A program made the translations under genes and the position numbers. The notes under the pieces were generated by a model. The model had not been told where the DNA came from. It saw nothing but the letters and a program-made list of their open reading frames with translations, and did not search any database. Positions 26,840 to 34,848 of a stretch of 64,000 nucleotides of DNA are shown piece after piece. Each line of letters starts with the position of its first letter. The first letter of the stretch is position 1. This DNA is from RDXT01 sp033762375 (lineage in GTDB: Bacteria; Bacteroidota; Bacteroidia; J057). The DNA lies in the NCBI GenBank assembly GCA_033762375.1, contig JANRLQ010000026.1, positions 496,001 to 560,000 of the forward strand, given 5' to 3'.

Positions 26840-28753
26840 AGCACTGCCCGCTAATAGCTGATCCAGCCGGGCCAGTCCCGGATAGGCTGGATGCCGCTGG
26901 GCGAGCTGGTCCCGATACCGGCGTGCGGCCTGCGAATGGCCTGTCACAAACTGGAGTGAAGCCATATTGTCAAGGGCCTGGGCATAGTCTGGATCCAGCG
27001 ACAGAGCGCCTGCCAGCATGCGTTCAGCCTGGGTCCACTGCTGCTGATTGAGCGCAATAAATCCCAGATTGACCAGGATACGGGCATCAAAGGGGCGGCG
27101 TACCCGCCAGGATTCGAGTGTGGCATAGGATTCTTGTAAGGCAGCAGCGTCTCCGGGCCGGGCTTTCAGCAAAACTACGGCAGTTTTAATAGCTGCATCG
27201 GCTGACTCAGGTTGCAGTTTAGCAGCAGCCAGATACGCTTGATATGCCTCCTCAAACCTGCTCACTTCCTCCAGTAATTCGCCCTTCAGAAACAACAAGT
27301 CGGCTGAGGTATTCTCCCGCAGCGCCTCCTCCACCAGTACCAGTGCCTCCTCAGGCGCCTGCTGGTACCTGGCTACCCGTGCGCGGGCGTATAAGTCTGT
27401 GGCAGGGAGTTGGCGGGCTGCCTCTGCCAGCCAGCGTGGATCACGGTCCTGCTGCTCGTAGTACTGCAACCAGGCCAGGCCTTCAGGGCCTGTGGCAGGG
27501 GGCACTTGGGTCGCACAGCGGAGGCGGATATAGTCTGCGGCAGCAGCGAGGCTGGTCGTGTCGCGTGGTTTCAGCACCCGGATACGGTGGTCATGAAAAC
27601 TCACATGCGGGATGTCTCTTGTCCCGCCCTCCGGCATATGACAGGAGATGCAGTTGCCCTGCATCGTGGCCTGGGTAGCTGTCGGGGCCTTACAGAGCGG
27701 GGCTTGCTCAGCCTTGTGGCAGCCCTGGCACTGCTTGATATGCGTATCAGTGGCCGTCAATCCTACACTTTTGTGCGGATCGTGGCATGTGATACAGGTG
27801 AGCTTCCCCGCTGAGGCAATAAAACACCGGGACTGCTGCAGGCGCTCTGCATGTGAGGCTATCCCAAACAGATCCGGGTCAGCTTTTTCTTCAACAAATA
27901 CTTCATAAACTTCGCTCAGGCGCATACCCGGCCTGAAATCCCGGACAGATTTTCCTGCATGTGGTACGGCGATACCCTGGAGGTGACATTGCTGGCATAC
28001 ATCAAACTGTTTTTCGACAGGGAGTTTTGCGGGGTTAACAATGGAGTAGTCTGTTGTTTCTCCTACATCCACCAGGTGGCCTTCCTGCATGAGTTTGATG
28101 TGAACACTGCCCGGGCCGTGGCATTTTTCGCAGTCAATCCCCAGCGCGACAGATGTATATTTGTTTTTTGAGCCTGGTACATATTGGATCGCTCCCGTGT
28201 GGCAGGCCATACACTCCTCTCCTATCTCACGGCTAAATCTGGTATTGTTATCTGCATACCCCGGACTCATATCCCATAGCTGGCGGTGGACGTACCAGGT
28301 GACCGGCATCTCATACCAATATCCGCTGCGCTCCATCAGGTAGGACCGGGTCTGATGCCCTGATCCCACGATATAGTCCACCCGTTCATTCCGCAGATAG
28401 GTGGTGTCGGTACCTTTCAGCCTAAATTCTTTGATTAATAAGGTATTACCCGACCACCAGGGCTGGTAGTACAGGTCCGTAGCTGCGTGATATACGAGGG
28501 CCTGAGGCCCAAATTGCTCAATGATCCGGGCTGTGTCTGGTTTATAAAGCGATTGCCCCATGCCAGTGCCCAGATAGCTGGCATATATTTTCTGGTGACA
28601 GGGCTGGCAGGACTCCATCCCCGTATAGGCTGTCTGAGGATCCAGGCTCACAAAATGATCCGGAGCCTTGGTACAACGTATCAGGCATACTGCGGCTATG
28701 GCCAGGAGACCTGCTGCATATCCAATGCGGATGGAAGGATATCCGATAGTCAT
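26834..28753 (-). CDS. Seven-heme c-type cytochrome with C-terminal TPRs
   Basis: 639 residues. An N-terminal hydrophobic segment (YAAGLLAIAAVCLI) acts as export signal or anchor; the following Cys could be lipidated, but the preceding Arg makes the lipobox poor. Seven CxxCH heme sites are visible: CQPCH, CMACH, CEKCH, CQQCH, CITCH, CQGCH and CISCH. From about residue 430 the protein becomes a TPR array (LFLKGELLEEVSRFEEAYQAY, ILVNLGFIALNQQQWTQAERM). Such cytochrome c554/NapC-like heme domains carry periplasmic electrons; the redox partner is unknown. The preceding gene on the strand ends ten bases upstream. Confidence 0.92.
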   Translation of the reverse strand: MTIGYPSIRIGYAAGLLAIAAVCLIRCTKAPDHFVSLDPQTAYTGMESCQPCHQKIYASYLGTGMGQSLYKPDTARIIEQFGPQALVYHAATDLYYQPWWSGNTLLIKEFRLKGTDTTYLRNERVDYIVGSGHQTRSYLMERSGYWYEMPVTWYVHRQLWDMSPGYADNNTRFSREIGEECMACHTGAIQYVPGSKNKYTSVALGIDCEKCHGPGSVHIKLMQEGHLVDVGETTDYSIVNPAKLPVEKQFDVCQQCHLQGIAVPHAGKSVRDFRPGMRLSEVYEVFVEEKADPDLFGIASHAERLQQSRCFIASAGKLTCITCHDPHKSVGLTATDTHIKQCQGCHKAEQAPLCKAPTATQATMQGNCISCHMPEGGTRDIPHVSFHDHRIRVLKPRDTTSLAAAADYIRLRCATQVPPATGPEGLAWLQYYEQQDRDPRWLAEAARQLPATDLYARARVARYQQAPEEALVLVEEALRENTSADLLFLKGELLEEVSRFEEAYQAYLAAAKLQPESADAAIKTAVVLLKARPGDAAALQESYATLESWRVRRPFDARILVNLGFIALNQQQWTQAERMLAGALSLDPDYAQALDNMASLQFVTGHSQAARRYRDQLAQRHPAYPGLARLDQLLAGSAL

Positions 28754-28763
28754 AAGCAAAGGG

Positions 28764-30446
28764 TCAGGCCTTTCGGGCCAGGGCGATAAATCGTTCTGTA
28801 AGGGCCAGAAGCCCCGGAATCGAGTTTTCATACACAAGATACGGCAGGGCTTTCATATCTGGGGGAATGTCCCGGATTTGTTGAGAAAGGACGAGGGTGT
28901 TTTTCGACAGGGCGTGTGCCAGGCCCAGCCCATACATGGTGTGTGGGTGGCGGTATGTCACATCGGCCAGCACCCAACTGACGGCTTGTATATGGTCCTG
29001 CAGCTCCAGCAGGGAATAATTATCATAAAGCGGGGCCGGACGATACGCATCCCAGCCTGACTCCTGAAGCAGCGATTGCAGATGGTTCCAGATACCTTCA
29101 GACCAATAGGCATCCGGGGGCATCAGGATCATGCAGGAGAGGCGATGCTGTTTCTGGCGTGGGGTACGTGCCTGGGGTGGTGGCTGAGCGATAGCAGGTG
29201 CGAGTTGCAATTTATCTCTAAGGAATCGCGCCAACTCAGCTTGCAGGTCCGACGCACCCCAGAGCAGGCTGAGGGTGCCGACGGAGGTAGCCGCAGCCGG
29301 CTGGAAGTAGCAGGAGATCGAGCATGACTGCCCCCCGATCAGTCGCTGGGCTGTGAGCTGGACAAAGTGAATCGATCCGCTGTTTTCCTGAAAAATACTG
29401 GCCAGCCGATGAGTCGGTACTTCTGAAAAATATTTGCCGGTAAGCGTCGTGACCACCGCCGTGAAAGGTTGTTGATCCAGGTATCGGGCCGAAACAGCCT
29501 CTAATGCCTGCGCCAACAGGCCAGGTGTCAGAGCGGCCGGATCAAAGTGGAAGGTTTCCTGGTACAGGGTAGTATAAGGCGATACAATCCGGTTGGACAC
29601 TTCCAGAGATTTTCGCAGAAGCGATTGTATCTCCTGTGCGGCAGGGTGGTGAAAACTCAGGGTACAGGCTGGTGCTCCGCGTGCGAGGACCCCGAGGCTA
29701 AAAGCAATTTCAATGCTCTGCTGGGTTGGCCACTGAGCACTCAGCACGAGTTTGGCGACTTTGTTTCCCAGTGATGTCAGGACTGCGGGAAGGTCTGCGG
29801 AGGACCGGGCTGTGCGGGGCGTGCCATCAGCCAGTACTATCCGTATCAGCAGGGGCAAACCATCCAGGTATTCGGCCGCAATATGATCAGACAAGGCGGC
29901 CAATAGCTCAGGATCAAGCGGCTCGCGGATATAAAAGGTATCCTGCACCTGCATGGGGGCAGATATGGGTGGAGGCTGGCGCATCACCCGGAGTTGATCC
30001 TGGCGCTGGAGTTTGTAGCGGACAATGTTTTCCAGGATTTCGCCCAGCAGCATATCCCGCCACTCACGCTCCTCGGAGAGCGGCTGCCATATCCCCAGCA
30101 GGATCGCCTGTATCTCCTGTGCTTCAAATTTAGCGGGGATCGAGACCGCAAACTGACACATTGGCTGGGCTGATCCGCTAAATCTAACCGTGACATTCAC
30201 GCTGCGGCCATCCGGCCCTATGCAGGATGAGGATATGCCCATCAGGGTGTCTCCCGCTTCAAACAACGCCGGCTCCAGCTCGTCGGCTGAGAGCCCATAT
30301 ACATTTTTGCCGGGTGCGAGGGTGATATAGGATGAAAACCGCGCCGATGCCATGAACCTCCGCTCAATCTGGGCCAACCGGTGCAGATACACCGGGATAC
30401 CTGGAAAAGGAAACCTACCAAACTGTTGTATCGGAGATGGATGCAT
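28764..30446 (-). CDS. Three-repeat protein with deoxyribosyltransferase/TIR-like C-terminal domain
   Basis: About 560 residues, not a recognised whole family. Three diverged ~110-residue alpha/beta units occupy roughly residues 50-125, 165-290 and 295-420; each opens D..LL..AL with YLDG.P-like text in units two and three. A C-terminal ~125-residue domain (MILMPPDAYW, SWVLADVTYRHPHTMYGLGLAHALSK, DIPPDMKALPYLVY) matches the nucleoside 2-deoxyribosyltransferase/TIR-like pattern normally ending N.MYELG.AHALGK. The usual Glu is Gly here, so catalysis is doubtful. The start is uncertain: ATG at 30446, or ATG at 30353 preceded by GGAGG. It sits between tsaB and the cytochrome gene on one strand. 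Confidence 0.7.
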   Translation of the reverse strand: MHPSPIQQFGRFPFPGIPVYLHRLAQIERRFMASARFSSYITLAPGKNVYGLSADELEPALFEAGDTLMGISSSCIGPDGRSVNVTVRFSGSAQPMCQFAVSIPAKFEAQEIQAILLGIWQPLSEEREWRDMLLGEILENIVRYKLQRQDQLRVMRQPPPISAPMQVQDTFYIREPLDPELLAALSDHIAAEYLDGLPLLIRIVLADGTPRTARSSADLPAVLTSLGNKVAKLVLSAQWPTQQSIEIAFSLGVLARGAPACTLSFHHPAAQEIQSLLRKSLEVSNRIVSPYTTLYQETFHFDPAALTPGLLAQALEAVSARYLDQQPFTAVVTTLTGKYFSEVPTHRLASIFQENSGSIHFVQLTAQRLIGGQSCSISCYFQPAAATSVGTLSLLWGASDLQAELARFLRDKLQLAPAIAQPPPQARTPRQKQHRLSCMILMPPDAYWSEGIWNHLQSLLQESGWDAYRPAPLYDNYSLLELQDHIQAVSWVLADVTYRHPHTMYGLGLAHALSKNTLVLSQQIRDIPPDMKALPYLVYENSIPGLLALTERFIALARKA

Positions 30447-30485
30447 ATGACAGGTGATCAGGGTTGTGAAACGATGATACGGGGC

Positions 30486-31202
30486 TCAGGGGGCAGGTCG
30501 CAGCAGGTCTCGGGGTTGGGTCGTGGCAAATGACTTCAGGTATTCTGGCTCAAAAGTTGTCAGGTCACTGTACTGCCCCTGCCGGAGTCTGCCGGCACCT
30601 AAGTATCCAATCCCGGTAGCAGCAGGAACCACTTCAGGCAGGCAGATCGCACCCTGGTGCGCCTCCAGCAGGGATACACACTTGGCGACACCATCTCCCA
30701 CAAACAATATCTGTCGCTGGGCCAGCCAGGGCAGAAAAGTATCTTCAGCCACGACCTGGGCACACACTGGCAGTATTTCCTGCCCGTCACAATCCAGAAT
30801 TGTGCAGTATACCTCCATGCGCCGTGCATCTGTCATGGGACATATCCAGGCGTCCAGCCTGCGGGCCAGGGTGTGTACCTGTGCTGCGACCCCTGCAAGG
30901 CTGCTGATCCCGATCAATGGGATACCGAGTGCCATACAGAGGCCTTTGGCGGCAGAGACACCGACCCGCAGGCCCGTGTATGACCCCGGACCGGCCGAGA
31001 CCGCTACACCGGCCAGATCTGTCCGGTGGCGATCGGTATGCCTCAGCAGGCTGTCAGCCAGCGGGATCAACATGCGGGCATGAGCCTTGTCCATACGCAG
31101 CTCCATCGTACCCAACAGCCGGGCACCCTCCATCAGCGCGACTGACATCGCAGGGGTAGAGGTCTCAATAGCTAGCAAGAGCGGAAGCCGGTCAGCAGTC
31201 AT
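30486..31202 (-). CDS. tsaB: tRNA threonylcarbamoyladenosine biosynthesis protein TsaB
   Basis: 238 residues, ASKHA fold. N-terminal LAIETSTPAMSVALMEG, then KAHARMLIPLADSLL and the signature VSAGPGSYTGLRVGVSAAKGL, all typical of TsaB. It is the scaffold partner of TsaD for t6A37 formation on ANN-decoding tRNAs; TsaD and TsaE are not in the window. The ATG at 31202 is used. A -7-like site lies only five bases ahead of it, so the mRNA may be leaderless. Confidence 0.95.
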   Translation of the reverse strand: MTADRLPLLLAIETSTPAMSVALMEGARLLGTMELRMDKAHARMLIPLADSLLRHTDRHRTDLAGVAVSAGPGSYTGLRVGVSAAKGLCMALGIPLIGISSLAGVAAQVHTLARRLDAWICPMTDARRMEVYCTILDCDGQEILPVCAQVVAEDTFLPWLAQRQILFVGDGVAKCVSLLEAHQGAICLPEVVPAATGIGYLGAGRLRQGQYSDLTTFEPEYLKSFATTQPRDLLRPAP

Positions 31203-31207
31203 GCATA

Positions 31208-31215
31208 CAAAGTTA
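31208..31215 (-). promoter_or_regulatory. -7 element immediately before tsaB
   Basis: Reads TAACTTTG on the minus strand, an exact TAnnTTTG match ending five bases before the tsaB ATG. If used, the transcript would begin at or next to the start codon. No good -33 element is visible. Confidence 0.45.
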
Positions 31216-31374
31216 GGTACCAAAATACAAAAAAAGCAGCTATTGAAACCCCTATTTGCGGTGTATGCGGCTATAAATAGGATGCCTCAATCATAAACGG
31301 GATTTTCTGGTTTTTGCCCGTCAGATTCAGCAACTTTACGCACCGGTCCTTTGTTGATTAGCGGGGCTTGTATT

Positions 31375-32976
31375 ATGCATTATCATTATTACACCCTCCT
31401 ACACCTAAGCCACGCACTCCGTAAGACTTGTATCGGGCAGCAGGTCGTTTCCTGTTTTTCGCAGCAGAAAAATGAAATGATCCTGGAGCTCTCGGATCTG
31501 TTTTTGCGGATCGGCTGCCATACGCCGATGACCTACCTGGTGCCGGTATCGTCGTTCTCCCGTGCCCGCCGCAATGTGGCCGAACTCATGCCTGCACTCC
31601 TGGGATGCACGGTAGAGGACATACGTGTCGTGCCATATGACCGGGTGCTGATCCTGGAGTTATCCGGTGATAAGCAGCTGATCTGCAAGATGCACGGGGT
31701 ACAGGCCAATGTCCTGCTCCGGGTTGGTGGACAGATTGAGGAGGTATTCAACCGCCGTATAGAAGAGGACATCTCTTATGTGGAGCAGCCGGGACGATTT
31801 GAGCCTGACCTGATGACAGCGCCACAGGCGCCTGACCCGGACCTGATCCTGCGCAGCCTCAAAAAAGTGTCCCCCGTACTGGAGAAAATGTTTGCTCAAA
31901 GGGTGGCTACCGTCTGGCAGGCTGGAGGTTCTTGTCAGGAGGCACTGGCGGTAGTGCTGGATGAGGCCGCCTCTGACGTTTTTTACCTCTCGCGGGACAC
32001 GACCCAGATCCGGTTGCTTCTTTTTCCACCTCCGTCCGGCCAGCCAGCGCTGAGGATACCAGGGGTCATGTCAGCACTCAGCCTCTACCTGCGTCTGACG
32101 TTTCAGCAGGAGCGCTACCGCGAGCTTTACCGGGAGGCCGAAAAAGAGATCATCAAACCCTGGGAAAAAATCCGGAAAGCCCTCGCGTCTCATTATCAGA
32201 CGATCACACACCTGGAGCAGGAGCGACAACCTGATGAGCTGGGAAATATTCTCCTGGCCAACCTGCACCTGATACCGGCCAATACGCCTGCTATCGTCCT
32301 GGATGATTACTACCAGGGCGGACAAGTGACCATTAAGCTTGATCCCGCGCTTTCGCCACTGGAAAATGCGACCCGCTATTTTGATAAATACCGTCAGCGG
32401 AAAAACAGGCTGGCTTTTTTGTACGAAGAGGTGGAAGAGCTGAGCCGGGAAGCAGAAACCCAGAAAGAGCTGGCCCGCGCTTGTCAGGCGCTTCCTCATC
32501 CTGACGAACTCCTGCTCACGACACAGGGACTCGATCCGGATGCGATCGCACAGATGAAAACCCTCTCCCGTCAATGGCAGCAGGGACTGGCCCAGACAGG
32601 AGCAGCCCCTCCCTTCAGGCGCTTTCAGAAAGGAGAGTATGAAATTTTTGTCGGGAAAAATGCCCGCAACAATGATGAACTCAGTTTCAGATTTGCGGCC
32701 AAACACGATATCTGGCTCCATGCCAAGGATGTACCCGGCTCTCATGTCATCATCCGTACGAAGCCTGGCCGCCACCTCCCGGTAGAGGTGCTGGAGTACG
32801 CTGCTGCATTGGCGGCTTATTTCTCCAAGCGAAAAAACGATACCCTGGTGCCGGTACAGTACACCCCGCGGCGGTTCATCCACAAGCGCAAGGGCGATCC
32901 GGCAGGTATGGTCGTGACCCTGCGGGAGGAGGTACTCATGATTGAGCCGCTGCGGAGTCTGACGGATACGCAGTGA
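31375..32976 (+). CDS. rqcH: Ribosome quality-control factor RqcH (NFACT family)
   Basis: 533 residues. An NFACT-N domain carries PYDRVLILELSG, containing the Asp-Arg pair that RqcH-type proteins need for alanine tailing. A helical coiled-coil middle (about 240-390) follows, then an NFACT-R/DUF814 domain (YEIFVGKNARNNDELSFRFA, DIWLHAKDVPGSHVII, YTPRRFIHKRKGDPAGMV). It should bind obstructed 50S subunits carrying peptidyl-tRNA and direct C-terminal alanine tails. The ATG at 31375 gives the usual N-terminus; an in-frame start at 31351 is possible. Confidence 0.93.
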   Translation: MHYHYYTLLHLSHALRKTCIGQQVVSCFSQQKNEMILELSDLFLRIGCHTPMTYLVPVSSFSRARRNVAELMPALLGCTVEDIRVVPYDRVLILELSGDKQLICKMHGVQANVLLRVGGQIEEVFNRRIEEDISYVEQPGRFEPDLMTAPQAPDPDLILRSLKKVSPVLEKMFAQRVATVWQAGGSCQEALAVVLDEAASDVFYLSRDTTQIRLLLFPPPSGQPALRIPGVMSALSLYLRLTFQQERYRELYREAEKEIIKPWEKIRKALASHYQTITHLEQERQPDELGNILLANLHLIPANTPAIVLDDYYQGGQVTIKLDPALSPLENATRYFDKYRQRKNRLAFLYEEVEELSREAETQKELARACQALPHPDELLLTTQGLDPDAIAQMKTLSRQWQQGLAQTGAAPPFRRFQKGEYEIFVGKNARNNDELSFRFAAKHDIWLHAKDVPGSHVIIRTKPGRHLPVEVLEYAAALAAYFSKRKNDTLVPVQYTPRRFIHKRKGDPAGMVVTLREEVLMIEPLRSLTDTQ

Positions 32977-33163
32977 GTCTGATCCTGTTTCCTGATAGGA
33001 AGTCACACGCTGTGACGCTACATGACAAGTTACAGCAGGACCGTTTGAAAAAGAGCGAAAAATAAGTATCATGCGTACAGTACGCTCCGGAGTTTATCGG
33101 ATGACTTTGGGAGATATTTTCGTCTTATTATCTATTAACCCCCTTTTTTATTTCAACCTACCT

Positions 33164-33568
33164 ATGGCTAAAATCACTGATATCGAGGGAATCGGACCCG
33201 CCAGTGCTGAAAAACTTTCGCAGGCTGGGATCCGCACTGTAGAAGGCCTGCTAAAAGCTTGTGCTGCCCCCAGCGGACGTAAAAAAGTAGCAGAAGCCAG
33301 CGGACTTGATGAAAAACAAATCCTCCGCTGGACCAATATGGCGGATCTTTTCCGGATCAAAGGCGTGGCAGCCCAGTATGCTGAGCTCCTGGAGGCCGCT
33401 GGTGTTGACACCATCAAGGAACTCCGCAACCGCAATGCTGAAAACCTTCACGCCAAAATGAAGGAGATCAACTCCGAGAAAAAACTGGTGCGCCAACTCC
33501 CTTCTGTAGCACAGGTGGAGCGATTTGTGCAGGATGCCAAGACGCTGGAGCCCTCCGTGTCTTACTGA
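33164..33568 (+). CDS. DUF4332 helix-hairpin-helix protein
   Basis: 134 residues with two helix-hairpin-helix units: ITDIEGIGPASAEKLSQAGI and FRIKGVAAQYAELLEAAGVDTIKEL. This is the DUF4332 arrangement, related to DNA-binding HhH domains in RuvA/ligases, but the biological role is unknown. Cytosolic, no signal or span. The ATG at 33164 fits; the upstream in-frame extension to 33071 is hydrophobic and probably untranslated. Ends in a terminator at 33590-33616. Confidence 0.85.
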   Translation: MAKITDIEGIGPASAEKLSQAGIRTVEGLLKACAAPSGRKKVAEASGLDEKQILRWTNMADLFRIKGVAAQYAELLEAAGVDTIKELRNRNAENLHAKMKEINSEKKLVRQLPSVAQVERFVQDAKTLEPSVSY

Positions 33569-33589
33569 GGACTACCCGCCCAAGCATTC

Positions 33590-33616
33590 AGAGGCTGTCC
33601 CCCAGGGGCAGCCTCT
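33590..33616 (+). terminator. Intrinsic terminator after DUF4332 gene
   Basis: AGAGGCTG pairs with CAGCCTCT around a C/G-rich inner section, then TATTGTT. 22 bases downstream of the stop codon. Confidence 0.7.
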
Positions 33617-33693
33617 TATTGTTGGGAGACTCAATGGAGAATAAGGGTGTAATTTACAGACGATTGTGTTTGTCCCGGCCTGTCTTAGGGGTA

Positions 33694-33804
33694 TCAGCGA
33701 TGATCCCTGGGCTCACGCATCGCGTACCAGATGCTTAGGCCCAGTGTCAATACAACGGCAGATAGCAGGATCGCTGTCAGCAGCAGGGTGGAGAGAGACG
33801 CCAT
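33694..33804 (-). CDS. 36-residue single-span membrane protein
   Basis: A short reading frame on the minus strand gives one hydrophobic span followed by a short charged tail: starts MASLSTLLLTAILL, ends WYAMREPRDHR. The length and layout resemble small subunit-like or regulatory membrane peptides (KdpF/CcoS style), but neither family's motif is present. It is isolated between the DUF4332 terminator and the secreted helical protein. Translation is inferred from the clean membrane-span pattern only. Confidence 0.45.
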   Translation of the reverse strand: MASLSTLLLTAILLSAVVLTLGLSIWYAMREPRDHR

Positions 33805-33984
33805 GATGGTGGATAAAGTGTGATCTTACAAATCGAACTGCCAGACCGGATAAATGTTGTGCCGGGGTTTATAAATTATTGATACGAAAAAATGTATTAT
33901 ATAAGTAATGTAAATTGCAAAATTTAGTAGTAAATAAAAGCCAGCCGGACAATCTTTGTGTTTCAGGATGTCCAACAACATAAT

Positions 33985-34536
33985 ATGAAAACAATCTGGC
34001 TATCGGCAGCGCTGCTGGCGGCTGCTCTCGGGCTCCACGCCCAAACCCGAAATGACAACGGGGTCTTTTATCCAGGTCAGGCTGCCGAAGATACCCGGGA
34101 TACACAGGCCGCGTTTCTGTCGGCAGAGGAAGAAAGCCTCATTGCCTACCGGCTTTCACTCCGGCTGACTGCACTGGAAGCTCAGCATGGCCCGCCTGCT
34201 GATGACACCCCCCTCGTGGAGTTGGCTGAAACATCGGCCTCCGCCTGGGTAAATGAGGTCATGCAGGCCTGGGAGGCACTGGAGTCAGCCGAAAATCAGC
34301 TGAAGCTCGCTCGTGAAGCCCTGAAAGCTCACACAGAAGAAGCTGACCTGCTCCCGGATGATGAAGCAGCTGATCTCCTCGCTGAAGACCATGCGGATGC
34401 CCTGGCCACCCTCGTGCAGGCAGAGGCGCGTGCAGCAGCCCTGAAAGAAGAGGCCGCGCTCCGGTGGATCACCCTGATCGGGCAGGACGAAACAACAGAA
34501 ACTGAAGCAATGGCAGCACCAGCGGCACGGCCCTGA
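33985..34536 (+). CDS. Secreted acidic helical protein, unknown
   Basis: 183 residues. Signal peptide MKTIWLSAALLAAALGLHAQ, then an acidic, Ala/Glu-rich mature part likely to form long helices or a coiled coil (about residues 85-165: EALESAENQLKLAREALKAH and similar). No family recognised and no cysteine. A -7-like AATCTTTG is at 33951-33958. The 180 bases ahead of it are very AT-rich and include the motif AATGTATTAT at 33891-33900. Confidence 0.75.
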   Translation: MKTIWLSAALLAAALGLHAQTRNDNGVFYPGQAAEDTRDTQAAFLSAEEESLIAYRLSLRLTALEAQHGPPADDTPLVELAETSASAWVNEVMQAWEALESAENQLKLAREALKAHTEEADLLPDDEAADLLAEDHADALATLVQAEARAAALKEEAALRWITLIGQDETTETEAMAAPAARP

Positions 34537-34607
34537 TAGATTCAAAAAAATTAAATCGTCCGTAATATTTAAACAAAAAACAGTTTAATTTTTTAAATTT
34601 AATCTCC

Positions 34608-34615
34608 TAGATTTG
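34608..34615 (+). promoter_or_regulatory. -7 element of candidate small RNA
   Basis: TAGATTTG, an exact TAnnTTTG match in an AT-rich block; the -33 position holds only a partial TTT. No coding gene follows on this strand before two terminators. Confidence 0.45.
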
Positions 34616-34620
34616 TATTG

Positions 34621-34698
34621 TTCAATAGGCATTACGCCAGATACAGAAGCTAGGGGTTAGGGTAGACTCTCCTGAGAGGATGAGTCCCCTAATTTTTT
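34621..34698 (+). ncRNA. Candidate small RNA
   Basis: A predicted ~78-base transcript from the TAGATTTG site to a T-run. It contains a small hairpin GGC-ATTAC-GCC (34628-34638) and a long terminator stem: TTAGGG (34657-34662) pairs with CCCTAA (34687-34692), and GACTCTCCT (34665-34673) pairs with AGGA and GAGTC (34677-34686) with one bulge. An alternative outer pairing TAGGGG/CCCCTA is possible. It does not match an RNA family I recognise. The alternative is simply the terminator of the gene ending at 34536. Confidence 0.4.
34657..34698 (+). terminator. Strong intrinsic terminator
   Basis: A 15-base-pair stem with two small bulges and a GAG loop, followed by six Ts (34693-34698). Confidence 0.8.
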
Positions 34699-34722
34699 CA
34701 GACAACAGAAATGCCCACAAAA

Positions 34723-34750
34723 AAAGCGGTCCGCCACAGCGGACCGCTTT
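34723..34750. terminator. Bidirectional terminator after the anti-sigma gene
   Basis: AAAGCGGTCCGC pairs perfectly with GCGGACCGCTTT around CACA, with T-runs in both directions. It lies 99 bases beyond the stop of the minus-strand gene at 34849. Confidence 0.9.
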
Positions 34751-34848
34751 GCTTTTTTTCAGACGGCTGGATTCGGAACAACGCTAAGTAAGCGCATATA
34801 TAGGTATTACGAAAGTAGTGCGTGAAGCGTTGGCTGTACGTGAACAGA

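Larger units (their letters stand above)
34537..34848. other. Intergenic region with candidate sRNA and terminators
   Basis: 312 bases without a protein gene. It holds an AT-rich block (34550-34607), a TAGATTTG promoter-like site, a strong hairpin terminator at 34657-34698 and a second bidirectional terminator at 34723-34750. The rest shows nothing recognisable. Confidence 0.7.

Noticed and set aside
28764..30446. Reading this gene as an active defence effector
   Set aside because: The catalytic Glu is missing, neighbours are housekeeping genes, and no other defence gene is nearby.
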